From the NCBI GenBank assembly GCA_030831135.1, contig JAURLR010000340.1, positions 1 to 7,659 of the forward strand: DNA of 7,659 nucleotides. The letters are read 5' to 3'. The DNA is from Alphaproteobacteria bacterium. Lineage in GTDB: Bacteria; Pseudomonadota; Alphaproteobacteria; UBA6615. The position numbers and the translations under genes are program-made. This document shows, piece after piece, positions 1 to 6,207 of the stretch; position 1 is the stretch's first letter, and every line of letters starts with the position of its first letter. The notes under the pieces were generated by a model. That model was given only the letters and a program-made list of their open reading frames with translations, ran no database searches and was not told where the DNA came from.

Positions 1-18
1 CACCGCGAGCATCACACA

Positions 19-48
19 TTGTGGGGAGACGGCACCTCAGCGTATTCT
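19..48 (+). promoter_or_regulatory. Possible sigma70-type promoter before the DinB gene
   Basis: TTGTGG (19-24) and TATTCT (43-48) are separated by 18 bases and lie 22 bases before the start codon at 71. The matches to TTGACA and TATAAT are only partial (3 and 4 of 6). The position would suit a promoter for the DinB-oxygenase-CinA operon. It cannot be excluded that transcription comes from a gene left of the window. Confidence 0.25.
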
Positions 49-70
49 ATCGGTTTACGGAGGGGAAACC

Positions 71-598
71 ATGCGCGACAAGACCTATCTCAGCACACTG
101 ATCGACTACAACGCCTGGGCGAACGAGGTGACCTATACGGACGTCTCGAAACTGCCGCCCGAGGAAATCACCAAGAAGCGGGAAACCCCGCTGCAGTCGA
201 TCTATGTCAGCCTGCACCATCTGCTCAACGTCGATAACATCTGGCTCGGCCATATGCAGGGCAAGGGTCACAATTATCAGACGCTGCGCGACGTGGAGAT
301 CGAGGATTTCGACGCGCTCTGGGCAGCGCGCAAGGCGATGGACAAAACCCTGAGCGAATATGTCGCCTCACTGAGCACCGATGATCTCGCCGAAATCGTG
401 AACTACGAGCTGATCGGCGGCAACAAGGGCGCCATGTCCCGCGCCATGTGCCTGGCCCATCTGGTCACCCATGGCAGTTACCACCGGGGCTGGATTTCCG
501 ACATGTTTGGTCAGGCCGGTGCCACGCAGCCCTTTGCCGATATTCCGATCTACGAACGGGCCCTGCGCGAGGCCGACAAGCCGCCGATGCCCGTCTGA
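71..598 (+). CDS. DinB-family putative metal-dependent enzyme
   Basis: A 175-residue cytoplasmic protein of the DinB/YfiT-like four-helix bundle superfamily. Family members usually bind a divalent metal through three histidines; characterised relatives include thiol-dependent transferases and isomerases, but most have no known reaction. The sequence shows the N-terminal helix pattern LIDYNAWAN (10-18), a His pair at 49-50 after the first helix, and the C-terminal HxxxHxxxH pattern at H130, H134 and H138 in the segment HLVTHGSYHRG. H134, H138 and one of H49/H50 are the likely metal ligands, so the site looks complete. Length is normal for the family. The start is fixed by GGAGGGG at 59-65, five bases before the ATG. 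It is the first gene of a probable operon, 25 bases before a 2OG-Fe(II) oxygenase. Despite the family name, a damage-inducible role is not implied. The substrate cannot be inferred. Confidence 0.9.
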   Translation: MRDKTYLSTLIDYNAWANEVTYTDVSKLPPEEITKKRETPLQSIYVSLHHLLNVDNIWLGHMQGKGHNYQTLRDVEIEDFDALWAARKAMDKTLSEYVASLSTDDLAEIVNYELIGGNKGAMSRAMCLAHLVTHGSYHRGWISDMFGQAGATQPFADIPIYERALREADKPPMPV

Positions 599-623
599 CA
601 CGCCATCCAAAAAGGAGATTCCG

Positions 624-1598
624 ATGGCCTTTGAACCCGTGCGAACCGCCGATCCCAGCGAAATTCCCGTCGTGGATATCAGTGCCCTCATCGACGGCGA
701 CGATGCCGCCCGCAAGGCTGTCGCGGCGCAGATCGTCCATGCGGCGGAAAACACCGGCTTCTTCTACATCGTCGAACACGGCGTGCCGCGCGAGCTGATT
801 GACGGCGTCTTTGCGACGTCTGCGCAGTTCTTTGCCACTCCGGTCGAGAACAAGCTCGGGATCGGACTGGAAAGCTCGACCTGTTTCCGGGGTTACCTGC
901 CGCTGGATTCGAAAGGCTCCGACCCGACCCAGCGGAATTATCTGGAAGCGTTCCAGATGGGAGAAGAACACGTCGCCGACAATCCCTATGAAGAGATGCT
1001 TTACGGTCCCAACCAGTGGCCCGCCCAGCCCGGTACACTGCGCGACACGATGATGGCGTATCACCGGGCGATGGACACGCTGGCCGACCGGCTGCAGCGG
1101 GCCTTTGCCATCGGTATCGACTTTCCCGAGGACTATTTCCTGCGCTTCTACCGCAAGCCCCTCAACCAGCTTCGCCTGCTGCACTATCCGCCCCGCCCGC
1201 CCGAGCTCGATGAAAAGGTCATGGGCGCGCGCGTCCACACCGACACCGGCGCCTTCACGATCCTGCTGCAGGACCAGGTCGGCGGGCTGGAAGTTCAGAA
1301 CGCCGACGGGGAATGGGTGGCTGCCACCCCGATGGGAGGCGCATTCGTGGTGAATGTGGGCGACATGCTGCAGAACTGGACCAACGGGCGCTTCATCTCG
1401 ATCAAGCACCGGGTCATCAACCGGTCAGGCAAGGAACGTTACTCGGTGCCGTATTTCCTCAACCCGGACCTGACCGCCCTTGTCGAGCCGCTGCCGGAAT
1501 TCGTCCGCGATGACAGCCCGCCCCGCTTCGAGCCGGTACATGTCGGCAAGTTCCTGTCCGAACGTTTCGATTCCATCTGGCCGCGAAAAGCCGCCTGA
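624..1598 (+). CDS. 2-oxoglutarate/Fe(II)-dependent dioxygenase, isopenicillin N synthase-like
   Basis: A 324-residue soluble non-haem iron oxygenase. The N-terminal DIOX_N region begins with IPVVDIS (14-20) and includes the typical GFFYIVEHGV segment (45-54). The C-terminal double-stranded beta-helix carries the iron ligands H205 and D207 (VHTDTGAFTILLQD) and H262 (KHRVIN). The 2-oxoglutarate-binding RxS pattern is R272-x-S274 in RYSVPYF. All catalytic residues are therefore present and the enzyme should be active. Relatives include isopenicillin N synthase, ACC oxidase and gibberellin or flavonoid oxygenases; bacterial members like this one are mostly of unknown substrate. True isopenicillin N synthase lacks the need for 2-oxoglutarate, and no beta-lactam genes are nearby, so that role is unlikely. 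The frame stays open upstream to 471 inside the DinB gene, but AAAGGAG at 611-617, six bases before the ATG at 624, and the family N-terminus decide this start. It is the middle gene of the DinB-oxygenase-CinA operon. Confidence 0.93.
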   Translation: MAFEPVRTADPSEIPVVDISALIDGDDAARKAVAAQIVHAAENTGFFYIVEHGVPRELIDGVFATSAQFFATPVENKLGIGLESSTCFRGYLPLDSKGSDPTQRNYLEAFQMGEEHVADNPYEEMLYGPNQWPAQPGTLRDTMMAYHRAMDTLADRLQRAFAIGIDFPEDYFLRFYRKPLNQLRLLHYPPRPPELDEKVMGARVHTDTGAFTILLQDQVGGLEVQNADGEWVAATPMGGAFVVNVGDMLQNWTNGRFISIKHRVINRSGKERYSVPYFLNPDLTALVEPLPEFVRDDSPPRFEPVHVGKFLSERFDSIWPRKAA

Positions 1599-1617
1599 CC
1601 CAACCGGAGTATTCTGA

Positions 1618-2850
1618 ATGCGTTGTGAAGTCGTTGCCATCGGCACGGAGTTGCTGCTTGGCCAGATCGTGGACACGAATTCGTCCTGGATCGGCGAACA
1701 GCTCGCGCTGGCCGGAATCGATTCCCATTTTCAGGTGAAGGTGGGTGACAATCCGGACCGCATGGAGTTCTGCATCCGTCAGGCGCTTGAGCGCAGTGAC
1801 GCGGTGATCTGCTGCGGCGGGCTTGGCCCCACCCAGGACGATATCACCCGGAACGTGATCGCGAAGATCATGGGCGTCGAGATGGTGCGCGATGACGCCA
1901 TCGCCGCCCATATCCGTGACATCTTCGAGGGGCGTGGCCGGGTGATGCCGGAAAACAATCTGCGCCAGGCCGATGTGCCGGTGGGTGCCGCCACCATCGC
2001 CCAGATGCCGGGCACCGCCCCCGGACTGGTCTGTCCGCTGGTGGTCGATGGCGTTGAGAAGGTCATCTATGCCGTGCCCGGCGTGCCCCACGAAATGCGT
2101 GAGATGATGGAGGGAACCATCCTCGCCGATCTGCGTCGGCGCGGGGGTGAAGCCTCGGTGATCCGCTCGCGGGTGCTGCGCACCTGGGGCTATGGCGAGT
2201 CCGCGCTGGCCGAAACTCTCGCCGACCGTGTCGATGCGCTCGATGTCAGCGGCCTAGCCACGATTGCTTTTCAGGCCAGCGGGATCGAAGGCATCAAGGT
2301 CCGCATCACCGCCAAGGCCAGCGATGATGCGGCGGCCGAGAAAATTCTCGCTGCCGAGGAAGCCCTGATCCGCGAATTGCTGGACGAGCATATCTTCGGC
2401 ATCGACGAGCAGAGCATGGAAGCCGTGGTTCTCGACATGCTCCGCGCACGCGGCCTGACCTTCGCAGCAGCCGAAAACCTGACCGGCGGTATCCTGTCGA
2501 GCCGCATGACGGCGCTCGACCCGAAGATGGAGGTTTTTCGCGGCGCGACCATCGCCCCCCATGGCACCAATGAGAATGCACTGGCGCTTTCCGGCGAGGA
2601 CCGTGCAGTGACGGCCGCCATGTATGCCCGCGAGATGATCGGTGCCGATATCGGGATTTCTGCGCTCTCCCCGCCGGAAGGAGAATCCCACCCGCCGGGC
2701 ACCGTATTTGTGGCGGTCGCCCTGCCTGATCGCGCTGAAGCCAGGACCGTCGCCCTGCCCGGCGTGCTGTCACGGATGCGCAGCTATGCGGTGATCACCG
2801 CGCTCGACCTGCTGCGCAAGCGGCTCAGCGAATCCGGCCTGAACGCTTGA
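1618..2850 (+). CDS. cinA: CinA-family protein: MoCF-type domain plus degenerate NMN deamidase domain
   Basis: A 410-residue two-domain protein of normal CinA length. Residues 1-170 form the MoCF_biosynth-type domain (COG1058) with the intact signatures AIGTELLLGQIVDTNS (7-22), GGLGPTQDD (67-75) and VPGVPHEM (153-160). In characterised CinA proteins this domain has ADP-ribose pyrophosphatase activity. A linker region follows, then a CinA C-terminal-like domain from about 265 to 405. In active members this domain deamidates nicotinamide mononucleotide. Here its key motifs are altered: the usual AESCTGG reads AENLTGG (285-291), the usual VAYSNEAK region reads IAPHGTNEN (312-320), and the usual TGIAGPGG reads ISALSPPEG (347-355). 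The later PxGTVFVAVA strand (360-368) and final helix remain, so the fold is probably kept but catalysis is doubtful. The start is set by GGAG at 1606-1609, eight bases before the ATG. It is the third gene of the operon, 19 bases after the oxygenase. A competence role is not implied. Confidence 0.92.
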   Translation: MRCEVVAIGTELLLGQIVDTNSSWIGEQLALAGIDSHFQVKVGDNPDRMEFCIRQALERSDAVICCGGLGPTQDDITRNVIAKIMGVEMVRDDAIAAHIRDIFEGRGRVMPENNLRQADVPVGAATIAQMPGTAPGLVCPLVVDGVEKVIYAVPGVPHEMREMMEGTILADLRRRGGEASVIRSRVLRTWGYGESALAETLADRVDALDVSGLATIAFQASGIEGIKVRITAKASDDAAAEKILAAEEALIRELLDEHIFGIDEQSMEAVVLDMLRARGLTFAAAENLTGGILSSRMTALDPKMEVFRGATIAPHGTNENALALSGEDRAVTAAMYAREMIGADIGISALSPPEGESHPPGTVFVAVALPDRAEARTVALPGVLSRMRSYAVITALDLLRKRLSESGLNA

Positions 2851-2865
2851 TTAAATACGCCATCA

Positions 2866-2907
2866 GCCAGTGAATTTCTGCACGGCTCACGCCGTCCCGG
2901 CACTGGC
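2866..2907. other. Nested inverted repeat after cinA, possible terminator or mRNA structure
   Basis: In the 89-base spacer between cinA and the first permease, GCCAGTG (2866-2872) pairs perfectly with CACTGGC (2901-2907). Inside it ACGGC (2882-2886) and GCCGT (2891-2895) form a second stem with a TCAC loop. No T-run follows on the plus strand, so a classical intrinsic terminator is not supported. It may still end or attenuate the cinA operon transcript. Confidence 0.4.
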
Positions 2908-2927
2908 GGGCCGCCATAAGCGCCGCG

Positions 2928-2939
2928 TATGCTGGCCCG
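2928..2939 (+). promoter_or_regulatory. Possible -10 element for a leaderless permease mRNA
   Basis: TATGCT at 2928-2933 lies six bases before the ATG at 2940, where no Shine-Dalgarno sequence can be seen. This is the spacing expected if transcription began at or next to the start codon. No convincing -35 hexamer is visible at the right distance. This is inference from position only. Confidence 0.2.
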
Positions 2940-3908
2940 ATGTCCGATGAGTCGAATCCCCCGCCCGGGGCACCCCGCAAACACCAGCCCGCCGACACAC
3001 CCGAGAGCCTCCTGCCCTATGGGATGATCCTCGTTGCCTCGGTCATCCTCGCCTCCAACCATATCGTCGCACGGCACCTGAACGGTGTCGTCCCGCCCAT
3101 GGGGTTCGTGTTCTGGCGCATGGCCATCGGCGCCATGGTGTTGCTGCCCTTTGCCGCGCCCGGCATCTACGCCAACCGCGCCCTGATCGTAAAACACTGG
3201 AAGCTTTTCGTGATCCTGGGCATCCTCTTCGTGCCACTGGCCAACGGCATCATCTATGTCGCCTACAATTTCACGACCGCCCTGAATGGCGGGGTTGTGT
3301 CATCCTCGCAGCCCGCCTTGACGGTCATCCTGTCCTGGCTGCTGTTTCGCGACCTGATCAACTGGAAACAGGGAATCGGCATCCTGGTCGCCGCGGCAGG
3401 GGTCTTCGCGATCCTCACCCGGGGCGACCCCGCCGCACTGCTGCACCTCCAGTTCAATATCGGCGACCTGATGATGGTCGCCGCGACGGCGTTCATCGCC
3501 CTGCACAACGTGCTGTTGCGCCTCGTGCCGAAGGAAATCCGGATCCTGCCGCTGCTGGTGGTGATCCAGCTGACAGGATTGCTGGCCGTGACCCCGTTCT
3601 ATGTTGCCGAAACGCTATTCTACCGCCCGGTCCCGCTGACCCCGGAAGCCATCGCCGGCATGTTGTGGGTCGGCATCGCCGTGACGGTGTTCGCCGTCGG
3701 CCTAACCAACACAGCCGTCCGCATCATCGGTGCCAACAAGGCGAGCATGGGGAACTATCTGCGCGCTGGTTTCACCGCGATTCTCGCCATCGTGCTGTTG
3801 GGAGAAACCTTCCAGACCTTCCACGCCATCGGGCTTTTCCTGGTGATCGGCGGCGTCTTCCTGATGACCCGTAGTTCGAGACGGCCTACGGGCAAGGTGC
3901 CACGATGA
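2940..3908 (+). CDS. EamA/DMT-family permease, first of a tandem pair
   Basis: A 322-residue inner-membrane protein with two EamA repeats and about ten predicted hydrophobic segments, the usual layout of drug/metabolite transporter (DMT) superfamily exporters. Residues 1-24 are a hydrophilic, proline-rich tail. Repeat 1 covers roughly 26-160 and includes SNHIVAR (39-45), VPPMGFVFWR (51-60) and ALNGGVVSSSQPALTV (114-129). Repeat 2 covers roughly 172-310 and includes GANKASMGNYLRAGFTA (264-280) and LGETF (287-291). It ends with a basic tail, RSSRRPTGK. DMT proteins export amino acids, metabolites or drugs; the substrate here cannot be read from sequence. No ribosome binding site precedes the ATG, and no other start fits better because the first membrane segment begins soon after it. 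The next gene encodes a close paralogue and overlaps the stop by four bases, so the two are translationally coupled. Confidence 0.92.
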   Translation: MSDESNPPPGAPRKHQPADTPESLLPYGMILVASVILASNHIVARHLNGVVPPMGFVFWRMAIGAMVLLPFAAPGIYANRALIVKHWKLFVILGILFVPLANGIIYVAYNFTTALNGGVVSSSQPALTVILSWLLFRDLINWKQGIGILVAAAGVFAILTRGDPAALLHLQFNIGDLMMVAATAFIALHNVLLRLVPKEIRILPLLVVIQLTGLLAVTPFYVAETLFYRPVPLTPEAIAGMLWVGIAVTVFAVGLTNTAVRIIGANKASMGNYLRAGFTAILAIVLLGETFQTFHAIGLFLVIGGVFLMTRSSRRPTGKVPR

Positions 3909-4846
3909 CCGGCAAGTCCATCCCGACACGGGCCGTCCCCGACACCGGCGGTTCCCAGGCCCTGCCCTATATGATGGTACTCGTTGCGGCGCTGATCATC
4001 GCGTCCAATCACGTTCTGGCGCGTTATGTCGGCGGCGTCATTCCCCCCATGGGCATGGTGTTCTGGCGATGTGTGGTCAGTGCCGTGTTCCTGCTGCCTT
4101 TCGCCCTGCCGGGTCTGATCGAACACCGGCGTCTGATTGCGCAGCACTGGAAGCTCTTCGTCCTGATGGGCGTCCTGTTCGTGCCGCTGGGCAACGGGCT
4201 TATCTATACCGCTTACACCTACACCACCGCGATCAATGGCGGCGTGGTCTCGGCCTCCCAACCCGCTTTGACCGTGGTGCTGGTCTGGCTGCTGTTTCGC
4301 GAAACCATCAGCTGGAAGCAGGGTATCGGCATCACCATTGCCGGGCTGGGCGTGCTCGCCATCATCACCCGCGGCGATCCGCTCGCCGTGCTGCGGATGG
4401 ACTTCAATATCGGCGACCTGATCATGCTGGTCGCGATCACTTTTGCCGCGCTTTACAACGTGCTGATCCGCAAAATTCCCGATGCCATCGGGGTTCCCCC
4501 GCTTATGTTCGTTGTGATGGTGACCGGCGTTCTGGCCACCCTGCCGGTCTATATTCTCGAAACCATCTACATCCAGCCCGTCCCGCTGAGCTGGCTTTCC
4601 ATCGGGTCTTTCCTCTGGGTCGGGATCGCGGTCACCGCCATCGCGGTCAGCCTGCTGAACGCCGCGATCCGGCGGATCGGCGCCAACAAGGCCAGCATGT
4701 CCAACTACATGCGTGCGTTGTTCACAGCCCTGCTGGCCGTCGCGCTGCTGGGCGAAGCGTTCGAGACCTTCCATCTGGTCGCGATGGTGCTGGTGATCGG
4801 CGGCGTCTATCTGATGACACTGGGCCGCCGCGCACCTGCGAACTAG
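3905..4846 (+). CDS. EamA/DMT-family permease, second of a tandem pair
   Basis: A 313-residue inner-membrane protein with the same two-EamA-repeat, roughly ten-segment layout as the gene before it. Residues 1-18 are a hydrophilic tail; SNHVLAR (34-40), IPPMGMVFWR (46-55), NGGVVSASQPALTV (111-124), and GANKASMSNYMRALFTA (259-275) match the first copy at the same spacing. In the 62-residue stretch from HWKLFV to KQGIG (81-142 here, 86-147 in the first copy) 47 residues are identical, and no gaps are needed. This shows duplication of one ancestral permease. The ATG shares bases with the upstream TGA (ATGA at 3905-3908), and AAGG at 3894-3897 sits seven bases before it. The pair could act as two separate exporters or as a heteromer; the sequence does not decide. 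Its stop lies six bases from the stop of the converging NIPSNAP gene. Confidence 0.92.
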   Translation: MTGKSIPTRAVPDTGGSQALPYMMVLVAALIIASNHVLARYVGGVIPPMGMVFWRCVVSAVFLLPFALPGLIEHRRLIAQHWKLFVLMGVLFVPLGNGLIYTAYTYTTAINGGVVSASQPALTVVLVWLLFRETISWKQGIGITIAGLGVLAIITRGDPLAVLRMDFNIGDLIMLVAITFAALYNVLIRKIPDAIGVPPLMFVVMVTGVLATLPVYILETIYIQPVPLSWLSIGSFLWVGIAVTAIAVSLLNAAIRRIGANKASMSNYMRALFTALLAVALLGEAFETFHLVAMVLVIGGVYLMTLGRRAPAN

Positions 4847-4861
4847 CCGTTTCTAGCGCAG
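4836..4861. terminator. Palindrome spanning both converging stop codons
   Basis: CTGCG (4836-4840) and CTAG (4843-4846) pair with CTAG (4853-4856) and CGCAG (4857-4861), leaving an AA bulge and a six-base CCGTTT loop. The TAG stop of the permease and the TAG stop of the minus-strand NIPSNAP gene both lie in the stem. As a symmetric hairpin it could slow transcription from both sides. There is no T-tract outside the stem, so a true bidirectional terminator is only a possibility. Confidence 0.35.
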
Positions 4862-5173
4862 TGGCGAGAACGGCACCGGCTTGAGGATCTTGGTTTCCAT
4901 CTTCACGATGAGTTCGGACTCCTTCAGCGCCTTCACATATTCCAGCCAGCCCGGATCTTCGTACATGGCGGTCCGGCGGCGTTCGCGGTCACCCTGATCC
5001 TCGTAGCGCCACATATGCACCACCTGACTGAGATCACCGACATCGCAGGTGAACATGCCGACAAAGCCTTCGAGATATTTCATCTGGTATGGCAGCGCCA
5101 TGCGCTCCCAAAGTTCCAGAAAATCCCCGGTATGGACCGGTTTTGTGGTGTAGGTGCGGTGGTCGATGATCAT
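4853..5173 (-). CDS. NIPSNAP-family small protein
   Basis: A 106-residue cytoplasmic protein made of a single NIPSNAP domain, which has a ferredoxin-like dimeric alpha/beta-barrel fold. Visible family features are the opening beta strand MIIDHRTYTT, the helix around FLELWERMALP (18-28), the strand segment VVHMWRYEDQGDRERRR (51-67), and DPGWLEYVK (73-81). Length is normal for single-domain bacterial members. Biochemical function is not known for these; bacterial copies often sit beside catabolic enzymes, which fits here. The ATG overlaps the stop of the upstream hydrolase gene (ATGA, 5170-5173 read on the minus strand), so translation is coupled to it. An AGGA lies nine bases before the ATG. 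It is the last gene of the minus-strand cluster. Confidence 0.88.
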   Translation of the reverse strand: MIIDHRTYTTKPVHTGDFLELWERMALPYQMKYLEGFVGMFTCDVGDLSQVVHMWRYEDQGDRERRRTAMYEDPGWLEYVKALKESELIVKMETKILKPVPFSPLR

Positions 5174-6186
5174 CGGCGTGGTTCCTGACGCAAGGTTTGA
5201 TTGAAGAATTCGAGTATTTCACGGTCCAGTCGGGCAACAAAGTCGGCACGGTCAAAGCCAGCGGGATCGCGCAGGAAGGCCGGCAGCAGTTGGGTCACCC
5301 GGTCAGGCAAAGGCGTGGCAAAGGACGCATGACCCGCATCTTCCACCCGGATGTAGCGCACCGAAGCCGGCCAATGGGCGCGGAACCGCTCCGCATGGCG
5401 CGCGGGCCCGAGAATCCCGTCCTTCCCTGCAACATAGAACAGGCCGGGAATACGGATTTCGGCCAAAGCGGCATCCGGGAACAACGCAGTCCCCGGCGCC
5501 ATCACGACAAATGCAGCAATCCGGTCATCGGCCAGTCCTGTGAGCGCACGTTCTCCATCGGCGCGCGCGGGGACAGCCGCGCCAAGCAAACAGAACATGT
5601 CCCGGGGATGGGCCTGACAGAATGCGGCCAGATGGGTGAGTTCAGGCTGCGCGCCGGCGAGTGCAAGCACGGTGTATCCCCCGCGCGAGAGCCCCATGGC
5701 CCCGATCTGCTTTTGCTTCAGGGCAACCGCAAACCGTTCGTCCCCGAGAAGCACGTCGATCACAGCCGATAGCGTCTTCGGGCGACCGGCATAGCTGGCC
5801 CATGTGCCCCGGGTGGACAAATCCTGAAAATTGTCACCGGGATGGGTCGGGGCCGCGACCACAAATCCGGCCTGCGCGAGGGCGATGGCCGTCCCGACAT
5901 GCCCCATCGAACTGCCGCCCGACCCGTGGGATACGACAATCAACCCATCCGCCCGGCCATTCGGGCGGCCGCTCCGGGACGCTGAAAACGCATAGGGCCC
6001 AATCGTCACCGTTTCATCGGGGTCATCGCTAGGATACCAGACCGTGACGGGCGCAGCCCTGCCCGAAACCGGGTCAGTCACCTCAAGCCGGTCGACTCCC
6101 ACGCCCGCATCTGCCCGATTGGTCAGCCAGAGCGCAATCGCGAAAGCCACGACAGCAAGAATGATCAGACGCAGCAGGCGAAACAT
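5170..6186 (-). CDS. Membrane-anchored or exported alpha/beta hydrolase (dienelactone hydrolase/PAF acetylhydrolase-like)
   Basis: A 338-residue alpha/beta hydrolase resembling the COG4188 predicted dienelactone hydrolase and platelet-activating factor acetylhydrolase group. Residues 1-22 contain basic R3 and R6 followed by a hydrophobic stretch, then ADA-G at 25-28. This reads as a signal peptide or N-terminal anchor placing the enzyme in the periplasm. The oxyanion-hole region is HGSGGS (87-92), the nucleophile elbow GLSRGG places Ser167, the acid is probably Asp256 in AGKDG, and the base is His286 in DAGHASF. The catalytic triad is therefore complete, and ester or lactone hydrolysis is the likely reaction. 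Substrate is unknown. No Shine-Dalgarno sequence precedes the ATG; the stop of the aldolase-family gene is only 21 bases upstream, which suggests translational coupling. Its own stop overlaps the NIPSNAP start. Confidence 0.88.
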   Translation of the reverse strand: MFRLLRLIILAVVAFAIALWLTNRADAGVGVDRLEVTDPVSGRAAPVTVWYPSDDPDETVTIGPYAFSASRSGRPNGRADGLIVVSHGSGGSSMGHVGTAIALAQAGFVVAAPTHPGDNFQDLSTRGTWASYAGRPKTLSAVIDVLLGDERFAVALKQKQIGAMGLSRGGYTVLALAGAQPELTHLAAFCQAHPRDMFCLLGAAVPARADGERALTGLADDRIAAFVVMAPGTALFPDAALAEIRIPGLFYVAGKDGILGPARHAERFRAHWPASVRYIRVEDAGHASFATPLPDRVTQLLPAFLRDPAGFDRADFVARLDREILEFFNQTLRQEPRR

Positions 6187-6207
6187 GGGAGCGGGAAATT
6201 TCGCGCG

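Noticed and set aside
71..598. SOS-regulated damage-inducible gene because of the DinB name
   Set aside because: No LexA-type operator is visible in the 70 bases upstream, and the family name does not imply SOS control.
465..1409. Long open frame (314 codons) on the minus strand opposite the dioxygenase
   Set aside because: It overlaps the DinB and dioxygenase genes, whose motifs and ribosome binding sites are clear. No family pattern or start signal supports it.
624..1598. True isopenicillin N synthase in a beta-lactam pathway
   Set aside because: The 2-oxoglutarate RxS and HxD...H motifs are those of the whole superfamily, and no peptide synthetase or other beta-lactam gene is in the window.
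3755..4774. Long open frame (339 codons) on the minus strand opposite the permeases
   Set aside because: It is antisense to two clear EamA genes. Its product is rich in His, Asp, Gly and Gln with no domain pattern, as expected from the complement of GC-rich membrane-protein codons.
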